64,000 bases of DNA from positions 1-64,000 of the forward strand of contig JALEOD010000019.1 of NCBI GenBank assembly GCA_022767345.1, written 5' to 3'. Positions 49,777 through 59,290 of the stretch are shown here, piece after piece. The notes below the pieces were generated by a model. It ran no database searches and was not told the DNA's origin. It worked only from the letters and a program-made list of their open reading frames with translations. How positions within the stretch are numbered: the first letter of the stretch is position 1; each line of letters opens with the position of its first letter. Position numbers and translations under genes: made by a program. The DNA comes from Emergencia sp. GTDB lineage: Bacteria; Bacillota; Clostridia; Peptostreptococcales; Anaerovoracaceae.

Positions 49777-49897
49777 AAGTCTCCCCCCTGGATTTGCACA
49801 TATTATGTTTTATTATATCACGTTATTCAGATGGGGAAAATCCATTTTCATGTTCAGCTGTAATTTTTTCAGAAGCGGCAGCTGAAACATTTTTTGG

Positions 49898-50117
49898 TTT
49901 TGCAGAACTTTACCCTTTATTTAATCAAAAAAAGGAAAATCACACTGAGCTGAAGCGGATTCCCACGAAATCCCGACCATTTTGCAGGCTGATTTAGGAA
50001 AAATCTGCCTTTCTTCTGCTAAATTGCCCGAAGAATTAAGATAAAAACAGCGTTTTCTTTATATCGCCCAAGGCGTTTTCCTTTTTTTGAGCCTGCAAAG
50101 GGTAAAGTTCTGCAAAA
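49898..50117. repeat. 220-bp MITE-like element with perfect 21-bp terminal inverted repeats
   Basis: TTTTGCAGAACTTTACCCTTT (49898-49918, 21 bp) is exactly repeated in inverse at 50097-50117. The pairing continues inward with an imperfect stretch holding TCAAAAAAAGGAAAA and its complement TTTTCCTTTTTTTGA (arms to about 49942 and from 50073). The inside has no ORF. Size, terminal repeats and position between two operons fit a miniature inverted-repeat transposable element; no target-site duplication was clear. The rest of 49777-50191 is AT-rich with no gene. Confidence 0.7.
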
Positions 50118-50191
50118 GTTTTTTTACCTCGCCAAAATCCTGAGGCGAAAGTCGAAACCGAAATTCAGAAAGTAAGATTATGCCCAACAAT

Positions 50192-50235
50192 AAAAAACGG
50201 CTTCAATCCTCTACTAAAGACCAAAGCCGTTTTTC
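50192..50235. terminator. Terminator of the ABC exporter operon
   Basis: AAAAAACGGCTT (50192-50203) pairs with AAGCCGTTTTT (50224-50234), with T runs on both strands. It lies immediately after the second ABC gene on the minus strand. Confidence 0.8.
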
Positions 50236-50236
50236 C

Positions 50237-52093
50237 TTATTCCAATTCCTCAAACTGGGAATTATACAAATCCGCATAGAATCCGCCGGCTGCAAGAAGC
50301 TGATCGTGATTGCCCTGCTCGATAATGTCTCCTTCCTTCATAACGAGAATCAAATCCGCATTGCGGATCGTAGATAATCTATGGGCGATAATAAAACTGG
50401 TTCTGCCTTCCATCAGATTATCCATAGCGCTCTGAATCCGCTCCTCCGTACGGGTATCCACCGAAGATGTCGCCTCATCTAAAATCAGCACTCTGTTGTC
50501 CGCCAAAATCGCTCTGGCGATGGTGAGCAGCTGCTTCTGCCCCTGAGAAACATTAGAAGCGTCCTCGTTGAGTTCCATCTGATAGCCGCCCGGCAGGGTT
50601 CTGATAAAGTGATCCGCATGAGCCGCCTTTGCCGCGGCGATGACCTCTTCATCGGTGGCTTCAAGCCTGCCGTAACGAATGTTTTCCATGATAGTACCCT
50701 TAAACAGCCATGTGTCCTGCAGCACCATGCCGAAATAGTCCCGCAGGTTGTGCCGGTTAAACTCTCTGATATCGTGTCCGTCCAGAGAAATCGAGCCCGC
50801 CTGTACATCATAAAACCGCATGAGCAGCTTTACGATGGTGGTCTTTCCTGCACCGGTCGGTCCCACAATGGCAATTTTCTGTCCCGGTTTTACGTCGGCG
50901 CTGAAATCCTTGATAATCACCTGCTGCGGGTCATAGCCGAAACGCACATGATCAAAACGCACCGCGCCCTGCGGATTCGCCAGCTGCACTGGATTTGGAA
51001 CGGTCTGCTCTTCCTCTTCTTCTGCAAGAAATTCAAAGACACGCTCGGAAGCTGCCGTCATGGACTGGACCTGATTGATAACCTGAGCAATCTGCTGAAT
51101 CGGCTGGGTAAAATTCTTTACATACTGGATGAACGCCTGAATATCGCCGATTCCGATGGTTCCCTTAATAGCAAGAAGTCCTCCGGAAATGGCAACGCCG
51201 GCATAACCCATATTGCCTACAAACATCATCAAAGGATGCATAAGTCCGGAAAGAAACTGAGATTTCCAAGCAGACTCATAGAGCACATCGTTAGTCTCAT
51301 CAAAGACCGCGATGGTTTCCTCTTCCTTGTTGAAGGCTTTAATCACCAGATGTCCCGCAAAGGTTTCCTCCACCTGACCGTTGATGTTGCCCAAATACTT
51401 CTGCTGGGTGCGGAAATGCTTCTGGGAAAACTTCACAACCACCGACATCAATCCTGCGGAAATGGGAAGAATCACCAGCGCTATTAAAGTCATCAGCGGC
51501 GAAATGGAAAGCATCATGACAAGTACGCCAATCAACGTCGCCGTCGATGTAATAATCTGGGTAATGCTCTGATTCAGCCCCTGTCCCAGAGTATCCACGT
51601 CATTAGTAATCCGCGACAACACCTCGCCGTAGGTTCTGCTTTCAAAATATTTCATCGGCATGCGGTTAATCTTCTCAGAAATTTCCTTTCGCATGCGGTA
51701 GCAGATTTTCTGGGTAATGCCGCTCATGATGAATCCCTGCACAAAGGTAAAGACCGAACTTGCTGCGTAAAGTCCCAGAGTAATCAAAAGAATCTGCAGG
51801 ATTTTATCAAAATCGATACCGCCGGTGCCGCCGATTTTCCGCATCAGCCCTTCAGCAAGTTCTGTGGTCGCCCGTCCCATCACCTTGGGTCCAAGGACGT
51901 TAAATACCGTAGACACTGCAGCAAAAATCATAACTGCAAGCACCGCAAATTTATATCTGCCGATGTACGCCAGAAGCTTCTTAAATGAACCCTTGAAGTC
52001 TTTGGCTTTTTCGCCGCCCATCATGGCGCCCATGGGTCCGTGTCCGCCCGGACCTCTGCGCCTAGGCTTAAATTCTCTCGCATCATTCTTCAC
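50237..52093 (-). CDS. ABC exporter, fused permease-ATPase, second subunit
   Basis: About 618 residues. A Gly/Arg/Pro-rich N-terminus (RRRGPGGHGPMGAMMGG) precedes six transmembrane helices (about 55-350) and an ATPase domain with Walker A VGPTGAGKTT, signature VSQGQKQLL (Q in place of the usual LSGGQ start), Walker B ILDEATSSVD and AHRLSTI. Its catalytic Glu is intact (DEATSSVD). I chose GTG 52093, nine bases after AAAGGGGG; it overlaps the preceding gene by 11 bp. With that gene it should form a heterodimeric multidrug- or peptide-type exporter. Confidence 0.92.
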   Translation of the reverse strand: MKNDAREFKPRRRGPGGHGPMGAMMGGEKAKDFKGSFKKLLAYIGRYKFAVLAVMIFAAVSTVFNVLGPKVMGRATTELAEGLMRKIGGTGGIDFDKILQILLITLGLYAASSVFTFVQGFIMSGITQKICYRMRKEISEKINRMPMKYFESRTYGEVLSRITNDVDTLGQGLNQSITQIITSTATLIGVLVMMLSISPLMTLIALVILPISAGLMSVVVKFSQKHFRTQQKYLGNINGQVEETFAGHLVIKAFNKEEETIAVFDETNDVLYESAWKSQFLSGLMHPLMMFVGNMGYAGVAISGGLLAIKGTIGIGDIQAFIQYVKNFTQPIQQIAQVINQVQSMTAASERVFEFLAEEEEEQTVPNPVQLANPQGAVRFDHVRFGYDPQQVIIKDFSADVKPGQKIAIVGPTGAGKTTIVKLLMRFYDVQAGSISLDGHDIREFNRHNLRDYFGMVLQDTWLFKGTIMENIRYGRLEATDEEVIAAAKAAHADHFIRTLPGGYQMELNEDASNVSQGQKQLLTIARAILADNRVLILDEATSSVDTRTEERIQSAMDNLMEGRTSFIIAHRLSTIRNADLILVMKEGDIIEQGNHDQLLAAGGFYADLYNSQFEELE

Positions 52094-54527
52094 TGCCGCA
52101 TACCCCCTTTCCATTAGATTCACTCAAATTCGCCGTCACTTCATGCTCCTCGGCTATGGCCTTTTGGTCTGCCTCGCATTGAAGTTTCGCAGGGGAACTT
52201 TCACCGGCCTTCTGCCCATTCCGTGACAGGTCTCCCAGCTCTTTTTCAGAAAGCTGAGAACTTGCAATCTGTCTGTAAACCTCACAGTTTCTAATCAGTT
52301 CCTCGTGAGTTCCCTTGCCTACAATCTCCCCATCGTCTAATACCAATATCTGTTCTGCGTGGAGAATGGTGCTGATACGCTGTGCCACCACAATCTCCGT
52401 CGTATTCTTCACTCTGTCAGCCAGCGCTTTACGAAGCCTGGCATCGGTTTTCATATCGAGAGCCGAAAAGCTGTCATCAAAAACAAAAATCTTCGGATTC
52501 TTTGCAATGGCTCTTGCAATGGCAAGACGCTGCTTCTGCCCGCCGGACACATTGCTGCCGCCCTGGGCGATATAGCTGTCAAATCCATCCTCTTTCTCTG
52601 CGATAAAATCCGCTGCCTGGGCAATCTCTGCTGCCGCAGAGATTTCTTCCTCTGTCGCCTCAGCCCTTCCAAACCTGAGATTAGATGCAATAGTGCCTGA
52701 GAACAGAACTCCTTTCTGCGGCACAAAACCAATTTCCTCACGCAGTTCATGTAAAGCCAGCTCTCTAATATCTACACCGTCTAAAGTGATTTCTCCCTCA
52801 GTCACATCATAAAATCTTGGAATCAGATTTACCAGCGTCGATTTTCCAGCACCGGTACTTCCGATGATAGCTGTTACCTTACCCGGCTCTGCTTTAAAAC
52901 TGATATGACGCAGCACATCCTCCTCTGCACCCGGATAACGGAAGCTGACATCCTTGAATTCCAGCACGCCCTTGCGTTCCGCCAGTGCTTTCGGTTCTTC
53001 CGGCTCCTCAATAGAAGACTTTGTCTTAAGTACCTCATCGATACGCTCTGCTGCAACCCCTGCTCTTGGCAGCATAATGGACATCATCGTCAGCATGAGG
53101 AAGGACATGACAATCAGCATGGAATAGGTAATGAAAGCCGTCATATTTCCTACCTGCAGATCACCGCTGTCAATGCGGTGGGCGCTGACCCACATAATGA
53201 GCACAACCAGACAGTTCATAATCAACATCATGCCCGGCATCATAAAGGTCATCACCCGGTTGGTAAACAGCTGCGTCTTCTTTAAATTCTCATTGGCAAT
53301 ATCAAAGCGCTCCTCTTCGGTTTTTTCTCTGACAAAAGCTCTAATAACGGAAAGCCCCGTCAAAATCTCTCTGGAAACCAGATTCAGATTGTCGACCAGC
53401 GTCTGCATGAGTTTAAACTTGGGCATCGCAATAGAAACAAGCAGAAGTACAAATCCCATAATCACCAGTACCGCCATAGCAATAATCCATCCCATGCCGG
53501 CGCCGGTCTGTGCTACCTTGTAAATGCCGCCTACGCCTAAAATCGGCGCATAGAGCACCATACGAAGCATCATGGTAGTTACCATCTGTATTTGCTGTAC
53601 GTCATTGGTGCTTCTTGTAATCAGTGAAGCGGTAGAAAATTTATCAATCTCCCCACTGGAAAATCCAACTACATTTTTAAATACTCTGCCGCGCAGGTCT
53701 CTGCCGACTCCTGCGCCGATTCTTGCAGCCAGATAAGAGGTGCAAACCGCTGCTGCCAGCATGAGATCCGCCATTAGAAACATGCGAAATCCTGCATTCC
53801 AGAGATAATCAGTCTGCACTTTGTCCATATCAATGCCTGCCGCCTCATTACAGGATGCAGCATAAGCAATGCCCATAGACATTAAAGTATCTTCACCTAC
53901 GGAAGCAATCATCTCCTCCATAGAAGCTCTGGCGTTTCTGACAGCTTCGTCATCCATCTGCCCTTCTGCAATCATGCGCTCCATCAGAGGACGCATGTCA
54001 ACGTAAGTCGATACATTTCCCTCTTCATCTTCCGCCTGAAAGCTGTCGATATCGATGTGCATGAGAGTTTCAATCTCTTCGATAGACATATCGTCTATCT
54101 GCGCCTCCAAACCTGCCGTCTGCGGATTCTGAGAGACTGCCTCTCTCATGGTATCTTTAAAATCTCCCTCACTCATGTGCCCCAGCTGATAGGTCAGTGC
54201 CACTGCGGTAATCAGCTTCTCATCGACTTCAGCGAGAGTCTCTTCATCTTCTATATTCAGCCTGTAATCAGCGCCGTCCTCCACATAAATCTCGTTCCAC
54301 AGCGCAGCTTCCTCCTCTTCCATAAAAACCTGCGCTTCGCGAAATTCAGAAGCTGTGATTCTCTCCGGTGCGATATGCTCCACACCCTTTCCGGTAATGC
54401 CCGTATCGATAATGTTCGCTGTGTACTGCGGCAGCGCCAGATCGCAATATGCCTGCACGATAAGCAGAAGCACAATCAGAAGCACGGATTTCCAATAAGG
54501 CATCACATTCTTTGCAATTCTCTTCAT
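52083..54527 (-). CDS. ABC exporter, fused permease-ATPase, first subunit
   Basis: A protein of 814 residues, about 200 longer than usual. Between the first and second transmembrane helices lies an extracytoplasmic acidic insert (about 45-225, rich in Glu/Asp and methionine, e.g. EEEEAALWNEIYVEDGADY and DDEAVRNARASMEEM). The ATPase domain has Walker A IGSTGAGKST and signature NVSGGQKQRL. Its Walker B ends FVFDDSFSALD, with Asp where the catalytic Glu normally lies, the degenerate site expected in one subunit of heterodimeric exporters. A polar C-terminal tail of about 45 residues follows. It starts within the MarR stop (ATGA). Confidence 0.92.
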   Translation of the reverse strand: MKRIAKNVMPYWKSVLLIVLLLIVQAYCDLALPQYTANIIDTGITGKGVEHIAPERITASEFREAQVFMEEEEAALWNEIYVEDGADYRLNIEDEETLAEVDEKLITAVALTYQLGHMSEGDFKDTMREAVSQNPQTAGLEAQIDDMSIEEIETLMHIDIDSFQAEDEEGNVSTYVDMRPLMERMIAEGQMDDEAVRNARASMEEMIASVGEDTLMSMGIAYAASCNEAAGIDMDKVQTDYLWNAGFRMFLMADLMLAAAVCTSYLAARIGAGVGRDLRGRVFKNVVGFSSGEIDKFSTASLITRSTNDVQQIQMVTTMMLRMVLYAPILGVGGIYKVAQTGAGMGWIIAMAVLVIMGFVLLLVSIAMPKFKLMQTLVDNLNLVSREILTGLSVIRAFVREKTEEERFDIANENLKKTQLFTNRVMTFMMPGMMLIMNCLVVLIMWVSAHRIDSGDLQVGNMTAFITYSMLIVMSFLMLTMMSIMLPRAGVAAERIDEVLKTKSSIEEPEEPKALAERKGVLEFKDVSFRYPGAEEDVLRHISFKAEPGKVTAIIGSTGAGKSTLVNLIPRFYDVTEGEITLDGVDIRELALHELREEIGFVPQKGVLFSGTIASNLRFGRAEATEEEISAAAEIAQAADFIAEKEDGFDSYIAQGGSNVSGGQKQRLAIARAIAKNPKIFVFDDSFSALDMKTDARLRKALADRVKNTTEIVVAQRISTILHAEQILVLDDGEIVGKGTHEELIRNCEVYRQIASSQLSEKELGDLSRNGQKAGESSPAKLQCEADQKAIAEEHEVTANLSESNGKGVCGSEE

Positions 54528-55003
54528 TCACTTTCCCCCTTCTTTTCATTATATTTTCGTTTTTCAATTTCTATTTTGGAAGTTTCCACAAATTTCAGCA
54601 GATAGCTGTTTAACCTCTGCATGGTTTCAGCACCTAAATTCCCAAACACTGCGTCACAGAAATCTTCCATAATGCAGTCTGCCTCTGCAATGAGCCCCTC
54701 CCCTTTTTCCGTCACAGTGACAAAGGTGTTGCGCCGGTCTTTCTTATCCACATCACGCAGAACCAGTTCTTTTTCCTCAAGTACCCGCAGCGCCCTGGAA
54801 ATTGCAGGCGGCGGCAATTGCATTTCTTTTACAATCAGCGAAACTTTTACTCCCCCTTGTTCCTCTCTGCTGCACAGCTGACAGCGCTGTATCATTTTCA
54901 GCACGCCAAGTTCTCCGTGACTGATGTCCGGCAGCATGCTGGAAAGATTCAGCTTCCTAAAAGAGTTCATAATATCAAAAAAAGTTTTCTGTTCCTCTCT
55001 CAT
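54524..55003 (-). CDS. MarR family transcriptional regulator
   Basis: About 159 residues with a winged helix: GELGVLKMIQRC, VSLIVKEMQLPPPAISRALRVLEEKELVLRDVDKKDRRNTFVTVTEKG. I chose ATG 55003, eight bases after AGGAGA; an earlier ATG lacks a site. It is the first gene of MarR - ABC - ABC, with ATGA overlap to the next, the common layout in which MarR represses its own exporter operon and is released by a drug-like ligand. Confidence 0.9.
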   Translation of the reverse strand: MREEQKTFFDIMNSFRKLNLSSMLPDISHGELGVLKMIQRCQLCSREEQGGVKVSLIVKEMQLPPPAISRALRVLEEKELVLRDVDKKDRRNTFVTVTEKGEGLIAEADCIMEDFCDAVFGNLGAETMQRLNSYLLKFVETSKIEIEKRKYNEKKGESE

Positions 55004-55046
55004 TGTTCGTTCTCCTGTCATAATTTTATCGCTCGAAATATTTAAC

Positions 55047-55102
55047 ACTGTTAATTATTTTTAATTATCAATTATTCTAACATGCAACTTTATAGATGTC
55101 AA
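55047..55102 (-). promoter_or_regulatory. Promoter and AT-rich operator of the MarR-exporter operon
   Basis: On the minus strand TTGACA (55102-55097), 17-bp spacer, TAGAAT (55079-55074). Directly downstream of the -10 are repeated TAATTA words (about 55050-55072, TTAATTATTTTTAATTATC), well placed for MarR autorepression. Confidence 0.72.
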
Positions 55103-55123
55103 CAGAATTTCCACAAATAAAAA

Positions 55124-55165
55124 CAAGGCGCCCCGTCCTTTCAGCTGACGAGTCTTGCGCCCTGT
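55124..55165 (-). terminator. Possible terminator of lysC
   Basis: On the minus strand GGGCGC (near 55161) and GCGCC (near 55131) with a GTC/GAC inner pair form an imperfect stem followed by TTGTTTTTATTTG. The stem is interrupted, so confidence is limited. Confidence 0.4.
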
Positions 55166-55193
55166 AATTCTCTAAACCGGTATTCGGCATCCG

Positions 55194-56507
55194 TTATACA
55201 AATGCCTGATAAATCGCACGAATCGCCTTATCAAAGTCACGATTCTGCACCCCGACAATAATATTCATTTCACTGGAACCCTGGTCAATCATTCTGATGT
55301 TGACTTCAGCCTCTGCCAAAGCAGTAAACAATGTAGCCGAAACACCGCTTCTGCTGCTCATGCCGTGACCGACCGTCGCAATGAGAGCAATATCCTCAAA
55401 GGTTTCCATGTGGTCAGGACTCAGTTGTTTTTCAAAGGCTTCCAGCAGTTCATCCAGCCGTCCGTCCAGGCTTTTGTTGGAAACTACAACAGATACTGTA
55501 TCAATGCCGCTTGGCAGATGCTCAAAGTTGATATCCATATCCTCTAAAATCGCCAGAATTCTTCTGACAAAGCCACGTTCACTGCTGAGCATATTTTTGT
55601 AAATCGCAATAACAGTAAAATCTTTGCTGCCCGCAATGCCGGTTACAACATTTGTATTGCTTTCATCGTGCTCTGCCGTGATAATGGTGCCTGGGTCCTC
55701 CGGTAAATTGGTATTTCTAATGTTAATTGGAATATCGGCGATTCTCGCCGGATAAATGGCATCCTCATGCAGCACCGAAGCACCCATATAAGAAAGTTCC
55801 CTAAGTTCTTTGTATGAAATTTTATGAATCGGCTTAGGTTCCTTTACAATTCTCGGATCTGCCATCAGAAAGCCGGATACGTCCGTCCAGTTCTCATAGA
55901 TATCCGCATCTACCGCTCTTGCTACCAGAGAACCTGTTATATCAGAGCCGCCTCTGGAAAAAGTCCGCACCTTGCCGTCCTCCGCATTGCTGCCGTAAAA
56001 TCCCGGAAGTACAGCCCGCTCATGTTTTGCAAGTTCTGCGCGAAGGGCCTCATCGGTAGCCTCCTGCATCAGTCTGCCTTTATTGTCAAACAAAATGAGC
56101 CCCTCAGCATCGACAAAATCATACCCTAAAAAACCTGCAATCAACACAGCGTTCAAATACTCGCCGCGGCTTGCGATATAGTCTGCCGAGCAGCCTTTTT
56201 TCAGATTCTCCTTAATAATATCGAAGTGCCCCTGTAAATCAACATTGACGTCCAGATTCAGCTGAACCGCCATAAATCTGTCCGTAATAACCTGAAAAAT
56301 CTGTTCATAAGGCAAATTATGTTCCATATGCGTCTTGCACAGATACAAAAGATCCGTTATTTTATTGTCTCCATCAAAACGTTTCCCCGGTGCAGATACG
56401 ACAATGTATTTGCGGTCAGGGTCTGCTTCGATGATTTGCTTCGTTTTCGTCAGCTGGATTCCGTCAGCAACTGAGGAACCGCCGAATTTTGCTACTTTTA
56501 TTCCCAT
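55194..56507 (-). CDS. lysC: Aspartate kinase
   Basis: A protein of 437 residues. KFGGSSVADGIQL at the N-terminus, YIVVSAPGKR, FSRGGSDITGSLVA and the ATP-binding YENWTDVSGFLMADPRIV define the kinase domain; two ACT domains follow (about 290-437). It phosphorylates aspartate, the first step to lysine, threonine and methionine. The ACT pair predicts feedback inhibition. No lysine riboswitch fits the short leader. It is a single gene with a good promoter. Confidence 0.94.
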   Translation of the reverse strand: MGIKVAKFGGSSVADGIQLTKTKQIIEADPDRKYIVVSAPGKRFDGDNKITDLLYLCKTHMEHNLPYEQIFQVITDRFMAVQLNLDVNVDLQGHFDIIKENLKKGCSADYIASRGEYLNAVLIAGFLGYDFVDAEGLILFDNKGRLMQEATDEALRAELAKHERAVLPGFYGSNAEDGKVRTFSRGGSDITGSLVARAVDADIYENWTDVSGFLMADPRIVKEPKPIHKISYKELRELSYMGASVLHEDAIYPARIADIPINIRNTNLPEDPGTIITAEHDESNTNVVTGIAGSKDFTVIAIYKNMLSSERGFVRRILAILEDMDINFEHLPSGIDTVSVVVSNKSLDGRLDELLEAFEKQLSPDHMETFEDIALIATVGHGMSSRSGVSATLFTALAEAEVNIRMIDQGSSEMNIIVGVQNRDFDKAIRAIYQAFV

Positions 56508-56543
56508 CTTCTACATTTTCCTCCATAATCAACAATCTTTTTT

Positions 56544-56605
56544 ATTATATTACAACAAGGGATGTCTTGCAATGATTTTTTGTAGTTTGTCCACAAAAAA
56601 TCATT
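56544..56605 (-). promoter_or_regulatory. lysC promoter overlapped by a 13-bp inverted repeat
   Basis: On the minus strand TTGCAA (56572-56567), 17-bp spacer, TATAAT (56549-56544). An inverted repeat with 13-bp arms (AATGATTTTTTGT 56571-56583; ACAAAAAATCATT 56593-56605) touches the -35 edge. It could terminate transcription from the macrodomain gene or bind a regulator of lysC. Confidence 0.65.
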
Positions 56606-56622
56606 GTTTTTGTGTGACTTCT

Positions 56623-57123
56623 TCATAATAGTCCCCTGTAAATTTCCTCCGTTGCTGTATCAAAGCACACCATCAGCACATCTTCAATGGTGCTGTCCGG
56701 ATGGTTTTTAAGGTAGTCCTGTACCGTTCTCACTGCAATTCCTGCCGCCTTTTCTTTGGGATACCCGTAAACCCCGGTGCTGATTGCCGGAAAAGCCACC
56801 GACTTTACGCCCAGTTTTTCTGCCTCCTCAAGACTGCGTCTGTAGCAGCTTTCCAGTTTTTCTGCCTCGCCGCAAGTGCCGCCGCGATAAACAGGGCCTA
56901 CCGTGTGAATCACATACTTTGCCGGCAGATTATATCCCTTTGTTGCCTTTGCGTCGCCGGTTTCACAACCGTGAAGGGTTCTGCACTCGGCAAGCAGCTC
57001 AGGTCCTGCCGCTCTATGAATCGCGCCGTCTACCCCTCCGCCGCCAAGAAGGGCATTGTTTGCCGCATTAACGATAGCGTCTACTTTTAAAACAGTAATG
57101 CTGTCTGTGGTAATTCTAATCAT
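56623..57123 (-). CDS. Macrodomain protein (O-acetyl-ADP-ribose deacetylase type)
   Basis: A protein of 166 residues. It has the MacroD-type signatures [34 protein letters not shown] and [24 protein letters not shown], plus the substrate-loop glycines. Family enzymes remove ADP-ribose from acidic residues or deacetylate O-acetyl-ADP-ribose. It is translated in an ATGA overlap after the class I amidotransferase gene, an unusual partner whose link is not obvious. Confidence 0.93.
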   Translation of the reverse strand: MIRITTDSITVLKVDAIVNAANNALLGGGGVDGAIHRAAGPELLAECRTLHGCETGDAKATKGYNLPAKYVIHTVGPVYRGGTCGEAEKLESCYRRSLEEAEKLGVKSVAFPAISTGVYGYPKEKAAGIAVRTVQDYLKNHPDSTIEDVLMVCFDTATEEIYRGLL

Positions 57124-57803
57124 AATTCAGCTTCCTTTCTGATTTCCAGCCATGCCCGCAGCAGTTTCTCACCGTCTGCCCGGCTTTCTTTGTCCCCGTA
57201 CAGATACATTTTTTCCGGATGCCATTGCACGCCCAAAATCTTTCCGCCGCAACCTGCCATTTCAATGGCCTCAACCACAGTATCTTCCCCATCATTCCAG
57301 AATGACGCTGCGATAAGGTCCCCGCCGATTCTGCCTACGCCCTGATGATGGCGAGTATTGACAAAGGAACTTTCTCCGTAAAGTGCATACATACAGGTAT
57401 TCCGGTAATGGGTCACGCTGTGATAAAGTTCCGGCTCCCTCCTCTTGTGAGCCTCCGCGCATGGCAAATCCTGTATCAGTGTGCCGCCAAAATATACGTT
57501 GAGAAACTGCATGCCTCTGCAGATGCCCAGCACCGGCATTTCATGCTCCATGGCAAAATCCATCAAAATCAGCTGGGCGGTGTCCAGTGCATCGTTGATA
57601 TCGTTGGAACCCTGGTCTTCTTCTCCCCAGAGTTTCGGGTTCATATCCTGTCTGCTTCCCGGCAGCACCAAGGCATCTGCCCCTTCCGCGTCCTCCTCTG
57701 ACAGTGACAAAAAAGGCTCCGCGCCCAAAGTTTCAAAAGCTTCTATATAATCTTTGTACTCCTCTATGGCCGTCTTTGCGGCTGCAATCATAATCTTTTT
57801 CAT
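57120..57803 (-). CDS. Gamma-glutamyl-gamma-aminobutyrate hydrolase-like class I amidotransferase
   Basis: A protein of 227 residues of peptidase family C26: [15 protein letters not shown], the nucleophile elbow [24 protein letters not shown] with catalytic Cys, YHSVTHYRN, and the His-Glu pair in [10 protein letters not shown]. Relatives such as PuuD hydrolyse gamma-glutamyl conjugates. No putrescine genes are nearby, so the substrate is open. It overlaps the macrodomain gene by four bases. Confidence 0.88.
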   Translation of the reverse strand: MKKIMIAAAKTAIEEYKDYIEAFETLGAEPFLSLSEEDAEGADALVLPGSRQDMNPKLWGEEDQGSNDINDALDTAQLILMDFAMEHEMPVLGICRGMQFLNVYFGGTLIQDLPCAEAHKRREPELYHSVTHYRNTCMYALYGESSFVNTRHHQGVGRIGGDLIAASFWNDGEDTVVEAIEMAGCGGKILGVQWHPEKMYLYGDKESRADGEKLLRAWLEIRKEAEL

Positions 57804-57853
57804 AGATTTTATTTTAGCAGAGTCTGCCGTAAAAATCCAGTAGCAACGCCATT

Positions 57854-57883
57854 AAAAAAGCGAAGCATGTTTCCATGCTTCGC
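57854..57883 (-). terminator. Terminator of the rnf-por-nfn operon
   Basis: On the minus strand GCGAAGCATG (57883-57874) pairs with CATGCTTCGC (57869-57860) around GAAA, followed by TTTTTT. A textbook structure just after nfnB. Confidence 0.92.
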
Positions 57884-57901
57884 TCCTATTTCGGCAATTT
57901 A

Positions 57902-59290
57902 TTATTTACTCAAATACTCATCAATGCCTGCGGCAGCAGTTTTCCCTGCGCCCATGGCTTTGATTACGGTAGCTGCGCCGGTTACTGCGTCGCCTCCTGC
58001 GAAAATGCCGGGACGATTGGTTGCAGCTGTGCTGTCTGCGCCGATACCGCCACGGTCATTGGCAGCCAGTTCCTCTGTAGTATCCAGAATCAAAGTGTTC
58101 AGCTTTGTACCGATGGACATGATGACCATATCTACCGGAATCACGTGATTGGAACCTTCCACTACAACCGGTCTGCGGCGTCCGGAAGCATCCGGCTCGC
58201 CCAGCTCCATGGTAACACATTCAATGCCTGTTACATGACCCTTTTCATCGCCTTTGATAGCAACCGGATTGGTCAGCAGTTTGAATACAATGCCCTCTTC
58301 CATAGCATGGTGCACTTCTTCCGCTCTCGCAGGAAGTTCTTCCATGCTGCGGCGGTAAATGATATATACTTCGCTGGCGCCCATGCGCTTTGCGCATCTT
58401 GCAGCGTCCATGGCAACGTTGCCGCCACCGACTACTGCAATTTTATCAGCGTGCTGAATCGGTGTATCGTACTCAGGCAGGTATGCTTTCATCAGATTGA
58501 TACGAGTCAGGTACTCGTTGGCAGAACATACACCCAGCAGATTTTCACCAGGAATCTTCATAAAGGATGGAAGTCCTGCGCCGGTTCCGATGAAGACAGA
58601 CTCAAAGCCTTCTTCCTTCATCAGCTCATCAACAGTAATCGCACGGCCTACGATAGCATTGGTGACAAATTTTACACCTTTTGCTTCCAGCTTTGCAACT
58701 TCTGCTGCTACGATTTCCTTCGGCAGACGGAACTGCGGAATGCCGTAAACCAGCACACCGCCGGTCTTGTGCAGACTCTCATAAACAGTTACTTCATAGC
58801 CTTTGTTGATTAAATCTCCCGCACAGGCAAGACCTGCAGGGCCTGCGCCGATGACAGCCACCTTGTGACCGTTGCTTTCAGCAGGTTTAATTTCTTCATC
58901 GCCGTAGTTTGCAGCATGCCAGTCAGCCGCAAAGCGTTCCAGACGACCGATGGCAACCGGCTCGCCTTTTACGCCGTGGACGCACTTGCCCTCACACTGA
59001 TTTTCCTGCGGGCAGACACGGCCGCAAATTGCAGGCAGGCTGCTGGTTTCACTGATAATCTGATATGCTTCCTCAAATTCGCCTTCAGCGATTTTTGCGA
59101 TAAAGTCAGGAATCTTAACCATGACCGGACAACCGCTCATGCAAGGCTTTTTACGGCACTTGAGACAGCGCATTGCCTCGCTTATGGCCATTTCCTCTGT
59201 ATAGCCGCTGGACACCTCTAAAAAGTTCTTGTTGCGAACATCAGGTGCCTGTTCCGGCATAGGACATTTTTCTCTGGTTAAATTAATCAT
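57902..59290 (-). CDS. nfnB: NADH-dependent ferredoxin:NADP+ oxidoreductase, large subunit (NfnB)
   Basis: About 462 residues, GltD/GltA-like. An N-terminal cysteine-rich domain holds two [4Fe-4S] sites (CLKCRKKPCMSGCP, then CGRVCPQENQCEGKC). FAD and NADPH binding follow in two Rossmann halves: VIGAGPAGLACAGDL and VVGGGNVAMDAARCAKRMGASEVY. With NfnA it couples NADPH formation from NADH to reduced ferredoxin by electron bifurcation. I chose ATG 59290 after AGGAGG rather than a GTG that overlaps the ribosome site. Alone it could be read as glutamate synthase small subunit, but the adjacent NfnA argues against that. Confidence 0.92.
   Translation of the reverse strand: MINLTREKCPMPEQAPDVRNKNFLEVSSGYTEEMAISEAMRCLKCRKKPCMSGCPVMVKIPDFIAKIAEGEFEEAYQIISETSSLPAICGRVCPQENQCEGKCVHGVKGEPVAIGRLERFAADWHAANYGDEEIKPAESNGHKVAVIGAGPAGLACAGDLINKGYEVTVYESLHKTGGVLVYGIPQFRLPKEIVAAEVAKLEAKGVKFVTNAIVGRAITVDELMKEEGFESVFIGTGAGLPSFMKIPGENLLGVCSANEYLTRINLMKAYLPEYDTPIQHADKIAVVGGGNVAMDAARCAKRMGASEVYIIYRRSMEELPARAEEVHHAMEEGIVFKLLTNPVAIKGDEKGHVTGIECVTMELGEPDASGRRRPVVVEGSNHVIPVDMVIMSIGTKLNTLILDTTEELAANDRGGIGADSTAATNRPGIFAGGDAVTGAATVIKAMGAGKTAAAGIDEYLSK

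Noticed and set aside
56508..56622. Lysine riboswitch upstream of lysC
   Set aside because: The interval is about 115 bp and already holds the promoter; there is no room for the roughly 180-nt L-box.
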